DNA from: Caldilineaceae bacterium
GTDB lineage: Bacteria; Chloroflexota; Anaerolineae; Caldilineales; Caldilineaceae
Direction: 5' to 3'
DNA length: 64,000 nucleotides
NCBI GenBank assembly: GCA_020634815.1
Contig: JACKBA010000008.1
Coordinates: 109,952 to 173,951, forward strand
Below, piece after piece: positions 7,414 to 15,715 of the stretch. Each line of letters begins with the position of its first letter. Positions within the stretch are counted from its first letter, which is position 1. Made by a program: the position numbers and the translations under genes. The notes below the pieces were generated by a model that was not told the DNA's origin, made no database searches, and was given only the letters and a program-made list of their open reading frames with translations.

Positions 7414-10128
7414 ATGACAACGGTTCACACGCTCGAAAGCATTGCCCGGCTCCCCATGGCAGGGGACAACACCGCGATCGCGATCCGGCGACTGGAAGCC
7501 GGCGAACTGGTGCAGCTCGACGGCCGGGCAGTGCCCCTGTCGCACACGGTGCTGGAGGGCCACCGCTTCGCCGTGCAGCCCATCGATGCGGGCGAGTTGC
7601 TTCTCTCCTGGCAATTGCCTTTTGGCGCGGCGTTGCGGCCGATCGCGCCGGGCGACTACGTCTGCAACGAACGCACGCTCAAGTCGCTGCGCAGCCGCAG
7701 CGTGGCGGCCGAGTTGCCCGACAGCGCCAACTTCGCCGATCGCGCCATCGACTATGCCATCGACCCGGCGACCTTTCAGCCGGCGCCGCCCACCGCACCC
7801 GTCGTGCCGGCGCCCACCTTTCTCGGCTTCCGCCGCGGCGCGGATCGCGGCTGCGGCACGCGCAATTTCATCGTGCTCCTCGGCACCAGTTCGGCGACGG
7901 GCAGCTTTGTGCGGGCGCTGGAGGCGCGGCTCAAGGGCGCAGCGGATGCCTGGCCCAACATCGACGGCATCGTGGCGGCGGCGCACACCGAGGGCAGCGT
8001 ACCCGACGCCAACAACCGCGGCCACGTCCTGCGCACGCTGGCGGGCTTCATGGTGCACGCAAATGTGGGCGCCGTCCTGGCCGTCGATGCGGGCTGGGAG
8101 CCGGTCAACAACGCGGTGCTGCGCGCCTTCATGGCGGAGCACGGCTATCCCGTCGACGCGGTGCCGCACGCGTACCTGTCGCTGGCCGGCGCCTGGGAGA
8201 CGGCGCTGGCGGAGGCTGAAGCCATCGTGCGCGGCTGGCTGCCGCAGGTCAACGCGGCCGAACGCACGCCGGTCTCCGCCGCCGAATTGAAGATCGCGCT
8301 CCAGTGCGGCGGCTCCGATGCCTTCTCGGGCGTCTCCGCCAACCCGCTCATCGGCTGGGCCGCGCATCGCATCGTCGGCTATGGCGGCTACGCCAACATC
8401 GCCGAGACGCCCGAACTCATCGGCGCCGAGCCCTACATGCTGGCCCGCGTGCGTGACCTGGCGACTGCGCAGCGCTACGTGGCCATCCGCGACCGTTTCG
8501 TTGCCTACGCCGCCGCGCACGGCACCTCGGCCGAGGGCAACCCGTCCGACGGCAACAAGCTGCGCGGCCTCTACAACATCATCCTCAAGTCCATCGGTGC
8601 GGCCATGAAGAAGCACCCGCAGACGCGCCTGGACTACGCCATCGACTACAGCGAGCGCATGGCCGCGCCCGGCTTCTACTTCATGGACAGTCCCGGCCTC
8701 GACCTGGAAAGCGTGGCCGGGCAGATCGCAGCGGGCTGCACGGTCATCTACTTCACGACAGGCAACGGCTCCGTGACCAACTTCCCCTTCGTGCCGACGA
8801 TCAAGGTCGTGACCACGACGCCGCGCTTCCAGTTGCTGGCGCGCGACATGGACGTCAACGCCGGCGCCTATCTCGACAGCACGCCCATGGAAACACTGGG
8901 TGAATCGCTGGTCGACCTGACCCTGCGCGTCGCTGCCGGCGAACGCACGGCCGGTGAGCGGGCGGGCCATGCCCAGGTGCAGATCTGGCGCAACTGGCGG
9001 CAAGGTGCGGAGGGGGAGAGGGCGAGAGGGGGAGATGCGGTCGGTGGATCGGCCGCGCCGACGGGGCAGCCGATCGCGGTGATGGAGCCGCAGACGCGGC
9101 TGGCGTTCGCCTACGACGCGCTGGCGACGCCGGCGGGCGCGGTCTTCGAGCAGGTCGGGCTGATCGTGCCGACGAGCCTGTGCGCGGCGCAGGTAGCGCG
9201 CATGGCCGCGGACCGGCTCAACCGCCGGCAGGTCGGCATCGGACCGGGGCGAACGCGCTATGTTGCGCTGGTGCACACGGAAGGCTGTTCGGACGCGACG
9301 GGCGACGCGATCACCATGTCGGCGCCCACGCTGCTCGGCTATGCCACGCACCGCATGGCGCAGCGCTGTCTGCTGCTGGAACACGGCTGCGAGGTGACAC
9401 ACAACGACTTCATGCGCCACCGGCTCGCCGAACTGGGCTACAATCTCGACGACTTCGGCTGGGCGAGCGTGCAACTGGACGGCGGTATCGCCAGCGTGCT
9501 CGACCGCATCGAGGCGTGGTTTGCCGAGACCGCAGCGAGCGATCCGCAGCCGGCCGGCACACAGGGCAGCCTGGCTTCGCTGCGACTGGGGCTCATGGCG
9601 ACGGCGCCCCTTCCCGCCGATGCCGCCGGCGCGCTGGCTGTCCTTGCCACCAACATCGCAGCGGCCGGCGGCACGGTGGTCGCTGCCCAGTCGGGCTACC
9701 TGCTCCATTCGCCGGCGTTTGTCGCCGCCACCTTGGGCGCAGACAAACCACCGTCACCCACGCTCCGCTATTCGGGCAAGCCAGAGGCGCCGGGCTTCCA
9801 CGTCATGGCGACGCCGACCGACCATCCGGTGGAGATCCTCACGGGGCTGGGCACGACGGGAGTGGATGTTGTCGTGGTGTACACCGGCGCGCATCCGGTG
9901 CAGGGACATCCGCTCGTGCCGGTGCTGGAGATCGCCACGGCAGAGGGCTGCCCGCCGGACATCGCTCGTGATCTCGATTTGTTGCTGGATGGTGATGTAG
10001 AGGACTGGCCGGCGCAAATTCTGGCGCGGTTAGGGGATCTGGCCGCGCATCGCTATGTGCCAGCGCGCTTGAGCCTGGGCAACATCGACTTTCAGATTAC
10101 GCGTGGATTGATGGGAATTTCGTTGTAG
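7414..10128 (+). CDS. Double UxaA-family (altronate/galactarate dehydratase-like) protein
   Basis: 904 residues, nearly twice the about 500 of ordinary UxaA-family sugar-acid dehydratases. The ATG at 7414 follows an AAGGAAAGG ribosome site. Residues about 10-90 form a SAF domain (VLEGHRFAVQPIDAGE). Next comes a full GD_AH catalytic module: GFRRGADRGCGTRNF, QCGGSDAFSGVSANPLIGW, ETPELIGAEPYML, MDSPGLDLESVAGQIAAG, FTTGNGS and RDMDVNAGAYLD. A low-complexity linker (about 530-555) leads to a second, eroded copy: LIVPTSLCAAQVARMAADRL, VALVHTEGCSDA, LLEHGCEVTH, VVVYTGAHPVQGHPLVPVLE, ARDLDLLLDGD. The second copy lacks the GSDA motif and so may be structural. The expected reaction is loss of water from a C6 sugar acid using Fe2+. 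The substrate is unknown. Confidence 0.82.
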   Translation: MTTVHTLESIARLPMAGDNTAIAIRRLEAGELVQLDGRAVPLSHTVLEGHRFAVQPIDAGELLLSWQLPFGAALRPIAPGDYVCNERTLKSLRSRSVAAELPDSANFADRAIDYAIDPATFQPAPPTAPVVPAPTFLGFRRGADRGCGTRNFIVLLGTSSATGSFVRALEARLKGAADAWPNIDGIVAAAHTEGSVPDANNRGHVLRTLAGFMVHANVGAVLAVDAGWEPVNNAVLRAFMAEHGYPVDAVPHAYLSLAGAWETALAEAEAIVRGWLPQVNAAERTPVSAAELKIALQCGGSDAFSGVSANPLIGWAAHRIVGYGGYANIAETPELIGAEPYMLARVRDLATAQRYVAIRDRFVAYAAAHGTSAEGNPSDGNKLRGLYNIILKSIGAAMKKHPQTRLDYAIDYSERMAAPGFYFMDSPGLDLESVAGQIAAGCTVIYFTTGNGSVTNFPFVPTIKVVTTTPRFQLLARDMDVNAGAYLDSTPMETLGESLVDLTLRVAAGERTAGERAGHAQVQIWRNWRQGAEGERARGGDAVGGSAAPTGQPIAVMEPQTRLAFAYDALATPAGAVFEQVGLIVPTSLCAAQVARMAADRLNRRQVGIGPGRTRYVALVHTEGCSDATGDAITMSAPTLLGYATHRMAQRCLLLEHGCEVTHNDFMRHRLAELGYNLDDFGWASVQLDGGIASVLDRIEAWFAETAASDPQPAGTQGSLASLRLGLMATAPLPADAAGALAVLATNIAAAGGTVVAAQSGYLLHSPAFVAATLGADKPPSPTLRYSGKPEAPGFHVMATPTDHPVEILTGLGTTGVDVVVVYTGAHPVQGHPLVPVLEIATAEGCPPDIARDLDLLLDGDVEDWPAQILARLGDLAAHRYVPARLSLGNIDFQITRGLMGISL

Positions 10129-10154
10129 ATGTCACCAAATTTCGGTGACACGAT

Positions 10155-10212
10155 CCGTAGTGATGGCTTCAGCCATTTCAGAGCAAGTCAACGACTGAAG
10201 TCGTCACTACGG
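10155..10212. repeat. Solo REP-like hairpin element
   Basis: A single imperfect palindrome, CCGTAGTGATGGCTTCAG opposite its pairing arm CTGAAGTCGTCACTACGG, with an A/T-rich loop. It lies 26 bp after the UxaA-like stop codon, in the gap before the convergent Uma2 gene. The same stem, with a slightly different loop, forms the four-copy tandem array at 17577-17900. As RNA the two arms also pair through G-U wobbles. Confidence 0.85.
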
Positions 10213-10276
10213 TGAGAATCGTCAACGATTGCATCTGGAGAATCATTGGAAGCTGCGATCACCGGGACCGTCACCG

Positions 10277-10888
10277 TCAATCGTTGTCAGCAAATACTTC
10301 GGCGACCGCCACCGAGAACTCGGCCAGCAACACCGACTGCGCCCGTTCGCCGGCGGCGAAGACACCGTGAACGCGGTAGCTGCCATCTTCCAGCGTGAGC
10401 ACCGTAATCGTGCGCGGGCGGCGATCGACGATCCAATATTCGGCGATGCCGGCGCGTGCATATTCGTCCCGTTTCGTCACCAGGTCGCGATTCGGGTCGT
10501 CCGGGCTGACAACTTCAATGACGAGATCGGCGCCATCCCAATACTGCTCGTGGCGACGGTCGTCATGGTCGGCGTGCAGGAAGACGATGTCCGGCTCTCG
10601 GAACTTTCCCGGCCACAGGCGCACTGGAAATGGCGCCATCAAAACTGTGCCGAGTCGGAGTGAGTGGACATGGACAGCCAGCAATTGCAGAAGGAAGAGG
10701 ACGATGCGTTGATGGCGTTCGCCAGGCATGGCCAGCACCTCCAGGTTGCCATCCGAGTATTCGACACAGCGGTTCGTCTGAAGGCCAAGATACTCCGGCT
10801 CTGACCAGGCGCCCTGACTGGGAAAGAGGTACGCGATCTCCCACGTCGGTTCACTGTCTGCTTTGGCGGTTCTGAAATCGACGGCCAT
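10277..10888 (-). CDS. Uma2 family endonuclease-fold protein
   Basis: 203 residues from the ATG at 10888, preceded by an AGGAGG site six bases away; a TTG eight codons upstream is less likely. The family (DUF820/Uma2) has a PD-(D/E)XK nuclease fold and is greatly expanded in Cyanobacteria and Chloroflexota, without an established role. Visible family marks are the substrate-loop GERHQRIVLFLL, REPDIVFL with the catalytic Asp, the DLVIEVVSPDD strand, the Lys in LVTKRDEYARAGIAEYWIVD and the C-terminal LLAEFSVAVAEVF. It is convergent with the UxaA-like gene and lies just downstream of the SH3 lipoprotein gene. Confidence 0.88.
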   Translation of the reverse strand: MAVDFRTAKADSEPTWEIAYLFPSQGAWSEPEYLGLQTNRCVEYSDGNLEVLAMPGERHQRIVLFLLQLLAVHVHSLRLGTVLMAPFPVRLWPGKFREPDIVFLHADHDDRRHEQYWDGADLVIEVVSPDDPNRDLVTKRDEYARAGIAEYWIVDRRPRTITVLTLEDGSYRVHGVFAAGERAQSVLLAEFSVAVAEVFADND

Positions 10889-10920
10889 GATAGCCTCCTC
10901 TCCAGAATTCAATTAGCAAC

Positions 10921-11976
10921 TCATCCCTGGTCGAACTGCATCCAGACTTCGCCCTGGCCGTCGGGGATGGAGACCGAAAAGGTCTGGCTGTCGCGCTCGC
11001 CGTTGCCATCCAGCACCCAGATGGCATAGTTGCCGGCCACGGTGCCGCCCGGGATGGAACTGGGCGCGATTTTGACCTCGTAGTTGTACTCGCCAAGCGT
11101 CCCCTGCTGATCCTGCAACGCGATGCTACGGATGGCGTCGGAGATGGGCAGCTTCTGGCCGTCCTTTTCCATCCACACGAAGTAACTGCCCTGCGGCTGG
11201 CCGCCTTCGACACCGCTGTGGATAAAGTGCAGTTGCAGCTTGAGTTCGCCGCCGCCGTTGTTGGCAAAGCTGGGGCCGCCGCGCAACTTGAACTTGCAGC
11301 CGTCGCCGCCGATGCCGGCGCAGGGATCGGCCGCGGGCGGCGGCGCCGGTTCGGGCGTGGCGGTGGGTTCGGCCGGGGCGGGCTGCGCCGGCGCCGGCTG
11401 GGCAGCGGGCGCTTCGGCTATGGGCTGCGGCGCGGCCGGAATGTCGGTGATGACCGGAGCAGAACTCTCGTTGTCTTCATCGGTCAGGTCGTCGAAGACC
11501 CAGACTTCCTGGCCGTTGACACAGCAGATCTTCCACCACGTCTTGCTCTCGTTGCGCCCCACGATCGTGAACTCCTGCCCCTGGTTCACGGTGCCGGCCA
11601 GACCGTACTCGGTGCCTGGCCCCAGCCGCACGTTGACCGCATCCTGCTTGACCGTGAGTTTGGGCACGGGCGTCGCCGTGGGTTCGGCCGCGGGCGCCGC
11701 AGTATCACCCTCGGCAGCAGGAGCTTCCTGGGCAGCGGCCGAGGTGTTTGCGTCGAGGGCAATGACCTGGGTCGCGGCGACGGTCGGTTCCGGCGTAGGC
11801 GGCTGTTCCGCCGCTGGAGCGGTGGGCGTGAAGGTCGGCACCAGCGGGCGGGCGACGGCTGCAGTGGGCGTCGGCTCTTCGCCGCCGCCGCCAAAAAGGA
11901 TTCCACAACCACTCAGCACAGTGGCTGCCCCAAGGAGCATGGAGAGAATCAGTGTATGCCGCAGTTTGCCCTTCAT
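10921..11976 (-). CDS. SH3-domain lipoprotein with Pro/Thr-rich linkers
   Basis: 351 residues from the ATG at 11976. A lipoprotein signal peptide ends in the lipobox VLSGC (Cys26), so the mature protein is anchored to the outside of the membrane. A long disordered Pro/Thr/Ala linker follows. A bacterial SH3 domain sits at about 108-165 (KQDAVNVRLGPGTEYGLAGTV, WWKICCVNGQEVWV). A second Pro-rich linker leads to a C-terminal beta-sandwich-like domain of unknown type (about 230-351). SH3b domains usually bind cell-wall or peptide ligands. The gene is divergent from the TPR gene at 12075. Nothing in the sequence tells the ligand. Confidence 0.8.
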   Translation of the reverse strand: MKGKLRHTLILSMLLGAATVLSGCGILFGGGGEEPTPTAAVARPLVPTFTPTAPAAEQPPTPEPTVAATQVIALDANTSAAAQEAPAAEGDTAAPAAEPTATPVPKLTVKQDAVNVRLGPGTEYGLAGTVNQGQEFTIVGRNESKTWWKICCVNGQEVWVFDDLTDEDNESSAPVITDIPAAPQPIAEAPAAQPAPAQPAPAEPTATPEPAPPPAADPCAGIGGDGCKFKLRGGPSFANNGGGELKLQLHFIHSGVEGGQPQGSYFVWMEKDGQKLPISDAIRSIALQDQQGTLGEYNYEVKIAPSSIPGGTVAGNYAIWVLDGNGERDSQTFSVSIPDGQGEVWMQFDQG

Positions 11977-12074
11977 CTTCAACCTTCCCTATCCAGTCTT
12001 CCCTGCTATACTCAGCGCCGGGTGATCCCCCGCGCACCATTGCACATGAAAAATGCCTGTGGCATAGTACCACT

Positions 12075-12587
12075 ATGATCCAGCAGCCCGACAACTTGCC
12101 CGACGATCAGATCGAAGTCTGGCAGCAGGCCGTGGAATACTTCGAGCGCGCGTATCGCATGCAACTGCAGGGCGATATCGCCAGCGCGATCCACGACTAC
12201 AAGGTGTCGATTCGCCTCTTCCCCACGGCGGAAGCGTGCACCTTCCTCGGCTGGGTCTTTGCGCACCTCAAATTATATGACGCCGCCATCGCTGCCTGTA
12301 AGCGGGCCATCGAGATCGATCCGACCTTCGGCAACCCATACAACGACATTGGCGCCTACCTCCTGGAGGAAGACCGGGCCGCGGAGGCAGTGCCGTGGCT
12401 GGAGCAGGCCATCCTGGCGCCGCGCTACGAGGCGCGCGTCTTCGCCTACTTCAACCTGGGCCGTGCTCGTGAACGGCTGGGCGACTGGTACCGGGCGCTC
12501 GACCTCTACCAGCAGGCCATCGCCGAGTCAGCGGAGTTTCGCCCGGCGCAACATGCAGCCCATCGCCTGCTCACGCGGCTGAACTAG
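12075..12587 (+). CDS. Tetratricopeptide (TPR) repeat protein
   Basis: 170 residues from the ATG at 12075; upstream residues in the same frame are not protein-like. At least four helical-hairpin repeats are visible: GDIASAIHDYKVSIRLFP, LKLYDAAIAACKRAIEIDP, DRAAEAVPWLEQAIL and GDWYRALDLYQQAIAES. There is no signal peptide, so it is probably a cytoplasmic protein-interaction scaffold. It is divergent from the SH3 lipoprotein gene, and its stop overlaps the end of the convergent xseA gene by four bases. Confidence 0.85.
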   Translation: MIQQPDNLPDDQIEVWQQAVEYFERAYRMQLQGDIASAIHDYKVSIRLFPTAEACTFLGWVFAHLKLYDAAIAACKRAIEIDPTFGNPYNDIGAYLLEEDRAAEAVPWLEQAILAPRYEARVFAYFNLGRARERLGDWYRALDLYQQAIAESAEFRPAQHAAHRLLTRLN

Positions 12588-13795
12588 CCCTCGCCAGCGA
12601 CGACGACGCCATAGGAGCCGCGTGCAGCGCGCACGTCGAGCGGTTCGCCCGCGCTGACCGCCGCCGGGTCGACGACAATCTCGCCCGACCGGCGCCGCAC
12701 GATGCTGTAGCCACGCTGGAGGACGCGCGACGGGTTCAGCGATTCCAGGCGCTGGGCCGCAGCCAGGCGGCGCTCGGCACGCCGCGCCAGTGCACGGAGC
12801 ACGGCAAAGTGCAGGCGGCGCTCGCGCTCGTCGAGACGCTGGCGTTGCTCGTCCAGCCGGCGGCGCGGGTGCACCAAATCCAGGCGGCGGCGCACGTTCG
12901 CCAGCGCGCGTTCTTCCTGCCCGATGCGCCGCGCCGCGCGCTGCTGCAGCGCTTGCATCGTCGCTCGCAACTGGCCAATCGCCTCGGCACGATCGGGCAC
13001 GGCACCAGCGGCGGCGGCTGATGGCGTTGGCGCGCGAACGTCGGCCACAAAGTCGGCGATGGTGAAATCGACCTCATGGCCGACACCGGCAATGGTGGGG
13101 ATGGCGCTGGCGGCAATGGCGCGTGCCACGCCTTCGTCGTTGAAGGCCCACAGATCCTCGATGCTGCCGCCGCCGCGGGCGACGAGGAGCGTGTCGATGG
13201 GCTCCACGTCGCGGCTGTAGCGATTGGCGGTCTCGATCGCGGCCACGATGCGCGCCGGCGCTTCGGCGCCCTGCACCAGCGTCGAGAAGACCACGACATC
13301 TACCAGCGGCCAGCGCGCCGACAGCACGCGCAGGATGTCGCGCAGTGCGGCCGCGTCGGCACTGGTCACGACGCCGATGCGGCGCGGCAGGGACGTGACC
13401 GGCCGCTTGCGTTCTTCGTCGAAGAGCCCCTCGGCCGCCAGCTTCTCCTTGAGCGCCTCGAAACGTGCATAGAGCTGGCCCTTGCCGGCCGGCTGGAGGC
13501 GATTGACGTAGAGTTGGTAGGCGCCATTCTCCGGGTAGACGCCCACGTAGCCGTGCGCGACGACCTGGTCGCCCTCGCGCGGCAGCCACGATTGCGCCTG
13601 CGCGGCGTTCCGCCACATGACGGCGGTGATGGTCGCACCGCTGTCCTTGAGCCGGAAATAGATGTGGCCGCTGGCAGCGCGCTTCCAGTTGCTGACCTCG
13701 CCCAGGACTTGCAGATCGCGCAGCGCGTCATCCTGTTCGAGCAGTTGTCGTATGTGTAGTGTGACCGCTGTCACGGTCAGGGCTGCTGGTGGCAT
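12584..13795 (-). CDS. xseA: Exodeoxyribonuclease VII large subunit
   Basis: 403 residues. It is the catalytic subunit of exonuclease VII, which degrades single-stranded DNA from both ends into short oligonucleotides during repair and recombination. The N-terminal OB-fold (about 10-105) shows LGEVSNWKRAASGHIYFRLKD, followed by the Exonuc_VII_L domain: RIGVVTSADAAALRDIL, VVVFSTLVQGAEAP, the active-site DTLLVARGGGSIEDLWAFND segment and IPTIAGVGHEVDFTIADFVAD. A long basic coiled coil (about 265-345) and the C-terminal RGYSI segment complete it. No small-subunit gene (xseB) is next to it, which is unusual for an operon but not rare. Confidence 0.96.
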   Translation of the reverse strand: MPPAALTVTAVTLHIRQLLEQDDALRDLQVLGEVSNWKRAASGHIYFRLKDSGATITAVMWRNAAQAQSWLPREGDQVVAHGYVGVYPENGAYQLYVNRLQPAGKGQLYARFEALKEKLAAEGLFDEERKRPVTSLPRRIGVVTSADAAALRDILRVLSARWPLVDVVVFSTLVQGAEAPARIVAAIETANRYSRDVEPIDTLLVARGGGSIEDLWAFNDEGVARAIAASAIPTIAGVGHEVDFTIADFVADVRAPTPSAAAAGAVPDRAEAIGQLRATMQALQQRAARRIGQEERALANVRRRLDLVHPRRRLDEQRQRLDERERRLHFAVLRALARRAERRLAAAQRLESLNPSRVLQRGYSIVRRRSGEIVVDPAAVSAGEPLDVRAARGSYGVVVAGEG

Positions 13796-13976
13796 TAGCG
13801 TTTTTGAAAAGAACCTGACGACACTTGGTGATTGTGGTGTATCATTGTAACATAGCGCCGCTTAATCGCTTATGGCCGGCTCTACCGGAGAGCCCGTCGC
13901 GTTGCCTCGTGCAGAAGATGGAGTCGTTGGCCGGCCCGTTTGCTGCGCGTATCGGTCAGGATAGTCAAACAGCAAA

Positions 13977-15545
13977 ATGAGCGCACCCGCCAAACCCGAA
14001 CTGCGGAACAGTCGACATACCTCCCTTCTACTGGCAAGCCCGATGCTGGCAGCGCTGGCCTGCGTGCTGCTCTGGATCCTGTTGACGCCAGGAAAAGCCC
14101 TGGCCGGCACGCCGCAGCCCCCGCCGCCGCCGGATACGCCGGACATTTTCCTGGTCGATGCAAGTGCTGTGCAGCCGGCCGCCGAGGCCGACAACGAAAT
14201 CGGCATCCGCGCACGTCTTACGGTTGGCCGCCTTGCCGACAAGCCGGAAGACAAGAGCTACGAAGAATACTGCCCGCCCGGCAAGAGCGTCGAGGCGGCG
14301 GCAGATGACGACATTTTTTACTGCTATCGCCTTGAAAACACGGGCGACCAGACGCTGCTGCTGCACACGCTGGTCGACAGCCGCTTCGGCGAGATCTTCG
14401 GCATGAGGGTGTTGACCGCCGCTCCCGGCGCGTTGATCGGTTATTACCGCATCGGGGCAGCGCGCGTCCGACATACCGACTACATGACCTGGACGGCGAT
14501 CACCGATAACGACGAACCGCTGACCGACTTCAGCAGGGCCGATGTCATCGTGCCGGCGCTGGACTTGACGGTGACGGCCGGCATCGACCCCGCCACCTGT
14601 GCGGCGCCCGGCCCACTGATGCTGGAACGGGCGGGCACGGCCGTCTTCTGCCTGGAAGTGCACAATCCAAACGAGTTTGCGCTCAAGGAGCATCGCGCCT
14701 TCGACGCCGCCGGGGTGGAAGTGGCGCTGCCGGCCGGACTGGAACTTGCGCCCGGTGCCAGCACCTTTGTGACGACGACGGCCCCGGTGACAACGCCCAC
14801 GTTCAGCCGCTATACCTGGACGGCGAGAAGCGTCACAAAGTCGACACCGGTCACCGTAACCAACCAGGTCGAGGTGCGCACGCCGCACATCACGACGGCG
14901 CTGCTCGTGGCCGATCCCGCCTGGCCGAATTGCGTCACCAACACGCTGACCGTCACCGTTGGGAGCAACGTGCTCTTCTGTTATTTCGTCATCAACGATG
15001 GCAGCATCCCGTTCGAAGGGCACGTGGTGACCGACAGCGTATCCGGCAAGGTCGGCGACTTTGCGAGGCCGCTTCCCCCCAATGACACCTACGGCTTCGC
15101 CATCACGCGCACGCTGACGGCAACGACCGAAGCCGGCTCCCTCTGGCGCGCCACCGGGGCCGGAGACATTGCCGTGGAGGCGGCGGCCTCGGCGGCCGTC
15201 TTCGTGGTCGAGCCGGCGCGGCTGTCCGTGCGCGTTTACGTCAACGATGGCACGCCGCCGTCGGGAAGCAACGGTCTGCCCGGCATCGTCGTCGAATTGA
15301 CCGCCCCGACGACTGTAACCCAGAGCCAAACCTCCGACGAATTCGGGACAGCCACCTTTCTCAACCTGGTACCAGGCGACTACAAGGTCGAAATAGTCGA
15401 CACCTCGGCGCTGAAAAACGTGACCCCTCTCACCGGCGCAATCACGGTTGCGACGGTGTTCGAAGGCGCCGCCGTCAGCGTACAATTCCCCTTCACCGGC
15501 ACGACGCCCACACGCTACCAGCATCTGCCGCTCATCCGGCGCTAA
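13977..15545 (+). CDS. Secreted multidomain beta-sandwich protein with SdrD B-like domain
   Basis: 522 residues. A hydrophobic segment (about 18-42) followed by GKALAG looks like a signal peptide, so the protein is exported. Residues about 50-395 consist of three or four beta-rich repeats in which DNEIGIRARLTV, FYCYRLENTGDQTLLLHTLVD, VFCLEVHNPNEF and LFCYFVINDGSIPFEGHVVTD recur; they resemble DUF11-type adhesin repeats. Residues about 405-500 form a carnitine/collagen-binding-type (SdrD B) module with GLPGIVVELTAP and LVPGDYKVEIVD. It ends in QHLPLIRR, a basic tail resembling those of exported Chloroflexota proteins. Function is unknown; a cell-surface structural role is likely. Confidence 0.7.
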   Translation: MSAPAKPELRNSRHTSLLLASPMLAALACVLLWILLTPGKALAGTPQPPPPPDTPDIFLVDASAVQPAAEADNEIGIRARLTVGRLADKPEDKSYEEYCPPGKSVEAAADDDIFYCYRLENTGDQTLLLHTLVDSRFGEIFGMRVLTAAPGALIGYYRIGAARVRHTDYMTWTAITDNDEPLTDFSRADVIVPALDLTVTAGIDPATCAAPGPLMLERAGTAVFCLEVHNPNEFALKEHRAFDAAGVEVALPAGLELAPGASTFVTTTAPVTTPTFSRYTWTARSVTKSTPVTVTNQVEVRTPHITTALLVADPAWPNCVTNTLTVTVGSNVLFCYFVINDGSIPFEGHVVTDSVSGKVGDFARPLPPNDTYGFAITRTLTATTEAGSLWRATGAGDIAVEAAASAAVFVVEPARLSVRVYVNDGTPPSGSNGLPGIVVELTAPTTVTQSQTSDEFGTATFLNLVPGDYKVEIVDTSALKNVTPLTGAITVATVFEGAAVSVQFPFTGTTPTRYQHLPLIRR

Positions 15546-15645
15546 CTGCTGCGCGGCGACTCCCTGGCCCCTGCCGCGGCCCCATTGCACCGCGCCCGCA
15601 ACCCTTTTCCGCACATTGTCTCTGCCATCTGGCCAGAATTGGCCC

Positions 15646-15706
15646 TTTACAAAGCCCATTGTCCAGATACAATAGACACATTGTTCGCCAAGATGCAGAC
15701 ATTGTC
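15646..15706 (+). promoter_or_regulatory. Promoter with three phased CATTGT direct repeats (candidate MocR operator)
   Basis: A sigma-70-like promoter is visible: -35 TTTACA at 15646-15651, 16-base spacer, -10 TACAAT at 15668-15673. Three direct repeats of CATTGT(C/T) overlap and follow it, at 15657, 15679 and 15700, that is 22 and 21 bases apart, about two helical turns. A fourth CATTGTC lies at 15614. MocR-type regulators are known to bind direct repeats, and the regulator gene starts at 15716, so autoregulation is a fair inference. Confidence 0.6.
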
Positions 15707-15715
15707 CCTACCGTC

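Noticed and set aside
7267..9708. 813-residue minus-strand reading frame
   Set aside because: It lies opposite the UxaA-like gene, has the Arg/His/Asp-rich composition of antisense GC-rich frames and no recognisable domain.
14028..15659. 543-residue minus-strand reading frame
   Set aside because: Antisense to the secreted repeat protein, whose signal peptide and domains make the plus strand the coding one.
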